A model generated the notes under the pieces. That model was not told where the DNA came from, did not search any database, and worked only from the letters and a program-made list of their open reading frames with translations. The translations under genes were made by a program, and so were the position numbers. This document shows positions 39,277-43,381 of a stretch of 43,381 nucleotides of DNA, piece after piece. Origin of the DNA: JBMNQI01 sp050944055 (GTDB taxonomy: Bacteria; Bacillota; Clostridia; Oscillospirales; Oscillospiraceae); contig JBMNQI010000012.1 in the NCBI GenBank assembly GCA_050944055.1, forward strand, positions 1 to 43,381. The letters run 5' to 3'. Every line of letters begins with the position of its first letter. The first letter of the stretch is position 1.

Positions 39277-40896
39277 TTAAGCCTTTTTAGCGGCTGCGTC
39301 GAAGCGCTCAAGCATCTTGCGCGGGGTCTGAACCTCGCGCTCATAGCGCGGGCACTCCTCGTATCCGGGCAGTCCCGCCAGATACTTCGCTATCTTTTTG
39401 AGCTCCTCAAGGTCATAGCGGCTCATGAGCGTAATCTCTTCCATCAGAGGAGAGCCGCCGCCGTGTACGCCGGCGACTGCCTGGGCGGCGTCGAACGCGT
39501 CGCAGAGGCGGTCTTCCATCATGCGCATGACGCGGTGCGTCTCTTCCGACGTGTACGCCGGATTGCGGCGTATGTACTTGTTGCACAGCTCCGCCGTCTC
39601 GGGAGCAAAGAAGCTCTCCTCGGTCGGCAGAGAGGCGCAAACGCCGCCTGTGAGATCTGCGAGAATCTCGTATTCGTGATATATGTTGTGCCCCGCGAGA
39701 CGGCGCCCGGCGTTTGTGAGTATCTCGTCAGGCACCCACTGGCCGGACGGGAACTGCACGGCGCGGTATGCGCTCATCTGGCCGGCCGCGAACACCAGCT
39801 CCGCGGTCTGTATAATATCGCAAAGCTTGCCGCGTACGTGTGATTCCTTGGCTATGTCGTTTACGTCGGCTACCAGGGCGGCCTGGGAGGCAATGACCTC
39901 GGAGACGGCGGTCTTGCAGCCTGTGTAGGAGTGGCGGTGATAATGAGCGAACATCAGCGCAAGATAGCCTGCGTAGCGGCATACGCCCTCGTGGTCGCGC
40001 CCGCACATGAACACGCGGTCATAAGGCACAAATACGTCGTCAAAGATTGTGAGAGACTCAACGTCCCCAACCTTTGCGTACGGGGCCTGCAGGTACTTTC
40101 TCTTGTGGTGCTGGCCGGGGAGCGCCATAATCTTGATGCCGTCCCAGTCAGCGGGCAGAGCGAAGGCCACGGCGTAGTCCCGGTCGTCGGGGCCCATGAA
40201 TTTTGTGGGGTTGACTATGATCTCATCGACATAGGGCGCGTTGGAGTTGCAGATCTTCGCGCCGCGCACGATTATGCCCTTGCAGGGCTTGCCGTCCACG
40301 CCGACTCCGTCGACATCGGTTTCTACTACGTGCACAAATGAATCCGGATCGGGCTGCATGTGCGCTCTCTTGTACTTCGGGTTGCGGGAGCCCTTCACGT
40401 CCGTCTGGGCGCAGTTGGCAACAAGATCGCCCTCCTGTATGTACTTGATGTACTTCAGAAGGCGCTGATGGTACTCGGTGCCGCAGGCTTCGTCGCAGTC
40501 ATATGTGACGGAGTAGAGGGCGTTCAGTGCGTCGGTGCCCATGCAGCGCTGCATGCACCCGCCGACGCGGTGGCAGATAAGGCGTGTCATGAGCTGCTTT
40601 TTCAGCAGGTCGTCCTTACTTGAGTTTATATGCGTGCAGCGGTTAATTGTTTTGCCTTCCATGCCGGGGATATTGGAGACAGCGTGGCATACGTCGGCAT
40701 ACTTAGGGTCATTGGCGATGTCATAGCAGACCTGCATGACATAGGCGCCGCCCATTTCCCAGTCGGCCAGGTCGCGCTCAGCGCCGGTCTTGCCGTTGCT
40801 GCGGTCGATCTTCTGGCCCTTGTAATATACGTTTGGCTTCATCTTGAGCAGTCTTTCTTTGTACTGCTGATATGTTCCGATATAATTCTCGGCCAT
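39277..40896 (-). CDS. 4-hydroxybutyryl-CoA dehydratase-like flavoprotein, copy A
   Basis: A 539-residue HpaB/AbfD-family protein, somewhat longer than the ~490-residue AbfD. It keeps the four residues that in 4-hydroxybutyryl-CoA dehydratase bind the [4Fe-4S] cluster: Cys114 and Cys118 ('CMQRC'), His320 and Cys327 (His-x6-Cys in 'HRHSYTGC'). FMN/FAD hydroxylases of this fold lack them, so a radical dehydratase is more likely than a monooxygenase. AbfD removes water from an unactivated beta-C-H/gamma-OH acyl-CoA and can isomerise vinylacetyl-CoA. Residues about 239-529 are encoded by DNA that I read as identical to copy B. The gap to copy B is 53 bases. Substrate unknown. Confidence 0.85.
   Translation of the reverse strand: MAENYIGTYQQYKERLLKMKPNVYYKGQKIDRSNGKTGAERDLADWEMGGAYVMQVCYDIANDPKYADVCHAVSNIPGMEGKTINRCTHINSSKDDLLKKQLMTRLICHRVGGCMQRCMGTDALNALYSVTYDCDEACGTEYHQRLLKYIKYIQEGDLVANCAQTDVKGSRNPKYKRAHMQPDPDSFVHVVETDVDGVGVDGKPCKGIIVRGAKICNSNAPYVDEIIVNPTKFMGPDDRDYAVAFALPADWDGIKIMALPGQHHKRKYLQAPYAKVGDVESLTIFDDVFVPYDRVFMCGRDHEGVCRYAGYLALMFAHYHRHSYTGCKTAVSEVIASQAALVADVNDIAKESHVRGKLCDIIQTAELVFAAGQMSAYRAVQFPSGQWVPDEILTNAGRRLAGHNIYHEYEILADLTGGVCASLPTEESFFAPETAELCNKYIRRNPAYTSEETHRVMRMMEDRLCDAFDAAQAVAGVHGGGSPLMEEITLMSRYDLEELKKIAKYLAGLPGYEECPRYEREVQTPRKMLERFDAAAKKA
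39311..40180. repeat. Duplicated block, copy A (identical to 40978-41847)
   Basis: Line-by-line comparison found no difference between 39311-40180 and 40978-41847 (offset 1667). Differences resume right after 40180 and before 39311. The block covers codons about 239-529 of the dehydratase. Confidence 0.85.
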
Positions 40897-40949
40897 TCTA
40901 ACTATCCTTTCACTCTCTCTTATAATTTCTTAATTTCAATAGAAAGGTC

Positions 40950-42554
40950 TTACTTTTTTAACGCGTCAAAGCGCGCGAGCATCTTGCGCGGGGTCTGAAC
41001 CTCGCGCTCATAGCGCGGGCACTCCTCGTATCCGGGCAGTCCCGCCAGATACTTCGCTATCTTTTTGAGCTCCTCAAGGTCATAGCGGCTCATGAGCGTA
41101 ATCTCTTCCATCAGAGGAGAGCCGCCGCCGTGTACGCCGGCGACTGCCTGGGCGGCGTCGAACGCGTCGCAGAGGCGGTCTTCCATCATGCGCATGACGC
41201 GGTGCGTCTCTTCCGACGTGTACGCCGGATTGCGGCGTATGTACTTGTTGCACAGCTCCGCCGTCTCGGGAGCAAAGAAGCTCTCCTCGGTCGGCAGAGA
41301 GGCGCAAACGCCGCCTGTGAGATCTGCGAGAATCTCGTATTCGTGATATATGTTGTGCCCCGCGAGACGGCGCCCGGCGTTTGTGAGTATCTCGTCAGGC
41401 ACCCACTGGCCGGACGGGAACTGCACGGCGCGGTATGCGCTCATCTGGCCGGCCGCGAACACCAGCTCCGCGGTCTGTATAATATCGCAAAGCTTGCCGC
41501 GTACGTGTGATTCCTTGGCTATGTCGTTTACGTCGGCTACCAGGGCGGCCTGGGAGGCAATGACCTCGGAGACGGCGGTCTTGCAGCCTGTGTAGGAGTG
41601 GCGGTGATAATGAGCGAACATCAGCGCAAGATAGCCTGCGTAGCGGCATACGCCCTCGTGGTCGCGCCCGCACATGAACACGCGGTCATAAGGCACAAAT
41701 ACGTCGTCAAAGATTGTGAGAGACTCAACGTCCCCAACCTTTGCGTACGGGGCCTGCAGGTACTTTCTCTTGTGGTGCTGGCCGGGGAGCGCCATAATCT
41801 TGATGCCGTCCCAGTCAGCGGGCAGAGCGAAGGCCACGGCGTAGTCCTGGTCCTCGGGGCTCATAAACTTTGTCGGAAGGGCAATGATCTCGTCAACGTA
41901 AGGAGCGCAGGAGTTGCAGATCTTCGCGCCGCGCACGATTATGCCCTTGCAGGGCTTGCCGTCCACGCCGACTCCGTCGACATCGGTTTCTACCACGTGC
42001 ACAAATGAATCCGGATCGGGCTGCATGTGAGCTCTCTTGTACTTCGGGTTGCGGGAGCCTTTCACGTCCGTCTGGGCGCAGTTGCAGACAAGATCGTTCT
42101 CCTGGCAGTAAGCTATGTACTTCAGAAGGCGCTGGTGGTACCCGGTTCCGCAGGCTTCGTCGCAGTCATATGTGACGGAGTAGAGGGCGTTCATGGCGTC
42201 GGTGCCCATGCAGCGCTGCATGCATCCGCCGACGCGGTGGCAGATAAGGCGTGTCATGAGCTGCTTTTTGAGCAGGTCTTCCTGGCTGTGATGAATATTG
42301 GTGCAGCGATTGATGATTTTGCCTTCCATACCGGGTATATTTGAGACAGCGTGGCATACGTCGGCATACTTAGGGTCATTGGCGATGTCATAGCAGACCT
42401 TCATGACGTAAGTGCCGCCCACTATCCAATCAGCGAGGTCGCGCTCAGCGCCGGTCTTGCCGTTGCTGCGGTCAATCTTCTGGCCTTTGTAATATACGTT
42501 TGGCTTCATCTTGAGCATACGTTCCTTGTATGCTTCATAAGTTCCGATTCCCAT
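40950..42554 (-). CDS. 4-hydroxybutyryl-CoA dehydratase-like flavoprotein, copy B
   Basis: 534 residues, paralogue of copy A with the same Fe-S ligands (Cys111, Cys115, His317, Cys324). The first ~235 residues differ at roughly 20 to 25 positions (for example 'IHHSQ' for 'INSSK', 'NSCAP' for 'NSNAP'), whereas the rest up to the last few residues is identical. That pattern suggests that the N-terminal half, which shapes the substrate pocket, has been kept distinct while the rest is homogenised. The two could be alternative subunits or handle different hydroxyacyl-CoAs. ATG 42554; the upstream SDR stop is 41 bases away. Confidence 0.85.
   Translation of the reverse strand: MGIGTYEAYKERMLKMKPNVYYKGQKIDRSNGKTGAERDLADWIVGGTYVMKVCYDIANDPKYADVCHAVSNIPGMEGKIINRCTNIHHSQEDLLKKQLMTRLICHRVGGCMQRCMGTDAMNALYSVTYDCDEACGTGYHQRLLKYIAYCQENDLVCNCAQTDVKGSRNPKYKRAHMQPDPDSFVHVVETDVDGVGVDGKPCKGIIVRGAKICNSCAPYVDEIIALPTKFMSPEDQDYAVAFALPADWDGIKIMALPGQHHKRKYLQAPYAKVGDVESLTIFDDVFVPYDRVFMCGRDHEGVCRYAGYLALMFAHYHRHSYTGCKTAVSEVIASQAALVADVNDIAKESHVRGKLCDIIQTAELVFAAGQMSAYRAVQFPSGQWVPDEILTNAGRRLAGHNIYHEYEILADLTGGVCASLPTEESFFAPETAELCNKYIRRNPAYTSEETHRVMRMMEDRLCDAFDAAQAVAGVHGGGSPLMEEITLMSRYDLEELKKIAKYLAGLPGYEECPRYEREVQTPRKMLARFDALKK
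40978..41847. repeat. Duplicated block, copy B (identical to 39311-40180)
   Basis: Second copy of the ~870-base block inside the dehydratase gene; see copy A. Even third codon positions agree by eye. Confidence 0.85.
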
Positions 42555-42595
42555 TTGTAATCTCCTTTGTCTTATTTTTTATATTTTTTTAATTA

Positions 42596-43381
42596 TCAGT
42601 TTATCGTCATTCCGCCGTCAACGGGGATAAGCACGCCGGTAATATAACCCGCTGCGGGGGAGCAAAGAAACTCAACAACTCCGGCGATATCCTCAACCTC
42701 ACCGTAACGGCGAAGCGAAATCATGCCGAGAACAGCCTTTGCGTTCTTCTCGTTGGCCCTAACGTCTTTTGTCATATCTGTAACGACATAACCGGGCGCA
42801 ACCGCGTTGACAAGAATGCCATACCGCGCCCACTCGTTGGCCATGATCTTTGTAAGATGATTGACGGCGGCCTTCGCGGCTCCGTAAACGGAGGAATAGC
42901 GCGGCGCCTTAATCCCGGCGGCAGAGGACATGTTGATTATCCGATAAGGGTTCTGGCCTTCTTCATGGCCCTGTGCCTGCATCTGTTTGGCAACAGCGGT
43001 GGAAAGAAAGTACAGCGCCTTGACGTCTGCATCGAAGGTATAGTCAAACTCTTCTTCATCTATCGTTAAAGCAGGAGATTCTTTTCCCCCTACTCCCGCG
43101 TTATTAACCAGAATATCAATACGTCCGAATTTTTCGACAGTCCTGGAAATCAGGGTTTCACGATGTTCCTGGTTTGTCACCTCAGTGGCGACGCCGATCG
43201 CTTTGCCGCCACCCAGCGCTTCAATTTCGGCCGCTACCTTATCGCAGGCTTCCTGATTGCGTCCCGTTATAACTACGTTTGCCCCATAAGCAGCCAGAGC
43301 CTTTGCTATGGCGTTGCCTATGCCCCGTGTCGATCCGGTGACAATTGCTACCTTGCCTGAAAGCTTGAAATCAGGCGTTTT
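42596..43381 (-). CDS. SDR-family oxidoreductase (array member 4), 5' end outside window
   Basis: The frame is open to the window edge: the visible part starts 'KTPDFKLSGKVAIVTGSTRG' and contains 'TGRN' after beta-2 (NADP-like), 'NNAG', and 'YGAAK'. A GTG at 43180 is not the start because upstream codons encode the missing Rossmann motif. At least 262 residues; only a few N-terminal ones are lost, as the 'PDFKLSGK' matches the 'PSFD.TGK' start of the other members. It has an insertion 'GHEEGQNPY' before the catalytic strand, unlike the others. First known gene of the dehydratase operon; the promoter is outside. Confidence 0.85.
   Translation of the reverse strand, partial: KTPDFKLSGKVAIVTGSTRGIGNAIAKALAAYGANVVITGRNQEACDKVAAEIEALGGGKAIGVATEVTNQEHRETLISRTVEKFGRIDILVNNAGVGGKESPALTIDEEEFDYTFDADVKALYFLSTAVAKQMQAQGHEEGQNPYRIINMSSAAGIKAPRYSSVYGAAKAAVNHLTKIMANEWARYGILVNAVAPGYVVTDMTKDVRANEKNAKAVLGMISLRRYGEVEDIAGVVEFLCSPAAGYITGVLIPVDGGMTIN

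Noticed and set aside
38376..39290. Plus-strand open frame of about 304 codons opposite SDR member 3
   Set aside because: Antisense shadow; the minus strand carries a full SDR with all catalytic motifs.
39311..41847. Transposon or IS explanation for the direct repeat
   Set aside because: The repeat lies wholly inside homologous coding regions, with no transposase or terminal inverted repeats.
39277..42554. 4-hydroxyphenylacetate 3-monooxygenase (HpaB) for the two large flavoproteins
   Set aside because: The CxxxC and His-x6-Cys cluster ligands of 4-hydroxybutyryl-CoA dehydratase are conserved, and the surrounding genes suggest an anaerobe.
34607..43381. Bile-acid 7-dehydroxylation (bai-like) operon, suggested by SDRs and flavoproteins
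   Set aside because: No BaiB, BaiE, BaiF or BaiG-like gene is visible, and AbfD-like dehydratases are not part of that pathway.
1..43381. CRISPR arrays, prophage or defence islands
   Set aside because: No regularly spaced short repeats, integrase, structural phage genes or known defence motifs were found in any part of the window.

Overview
The window looks like chromosomal DNA of an endospore-forming anaerobic Clostridia (Firmicutes) species of moderate GC content. Evidence is a full SpoIIE phosphatase, an alpha/beta-type small acid-soluble spore protein, a DUF4364 regulator, a QueT transporter, secDF as separate genes, rplU-rpmA-obg, strong AGGAGG ribosome sites and frequent TTG starts. 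I cannot name the genus. No IS element, phage gene, CRISPR array or rRNA operon was seen.

Layout. 1-2063: tail of an FAD/NADH oxidoreductase of the enoate-reductase type, mtnA (-), tRNA-Val(GAC) and trmL. 2164-7538: a minus-strand catabolic operon (cupin, SDR, 3-hydroxyacyl-CoA-dehydrogenase-like, cyclase-family hydrolase, BKACE) behind a LysR regulator. 7797-15891: a cysteine-rich protein, a beta-propeller protein divergent from a lipoprotein, a second BKACE, thiN, phzF-like, a radical SAM protein, an SDR and DUF4364. 15941-31155: mainly housekeeping and sporulation genes (galU, queT, anti-sigma/ECF sigma, dusB, spoIIE, an ECF-transporter S component, secF/secD, purB, aminotransferase, rplU-rpmA-obg, SASP). 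31493-43381: a second catabolic region with a solute-binding lipoprotein, an FAD reductase-like protein, and an eight-gene minus-strand operon running off the right edge (SDR, two near-identical 4-hydroxybutyryl-CoA-dehydratase-like enzymes, three SDRs, a 3-hydroxyacyl-CoA dehydrogenase, a thiolase).

How the genes may work together. The gene set at 2164-5906 matches the four enzyme classes of anaerobic phloroglucinol breakdown: an NADPH-type SDR reduces the ring, a metal-dependent cyclase-family hydrolase opens dihydrophloroglucinol, an NAD-type dehydrogenase makes triacetate, and a BKACE cleaves it with acetyl-CoA to acetoacetate and acetoacetyl-CoA. The cupin is an unexplained extra member. 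In the 34.6-43.4 kb operon the two dehydratases keep all four expected [4Fe-4S] ligands of 4-hydroxybutyryl-CoA dehydratase. With the dehydrogenase and thiolase this suggests gamma-dehydroxylation of a 4-hydroxyacyl-CoA followed by beta-oxidation-type steps. A possible but unproven unifying idea is polyphenol (flavan-3-ol) catabolism: the phloroglucinol A ring through the first operon and the 4-hydroxy-arylvalerate side chain through the second. The two dehydratase genes also share about 870 bp that I read as identical, which suggests recent gene conversion.
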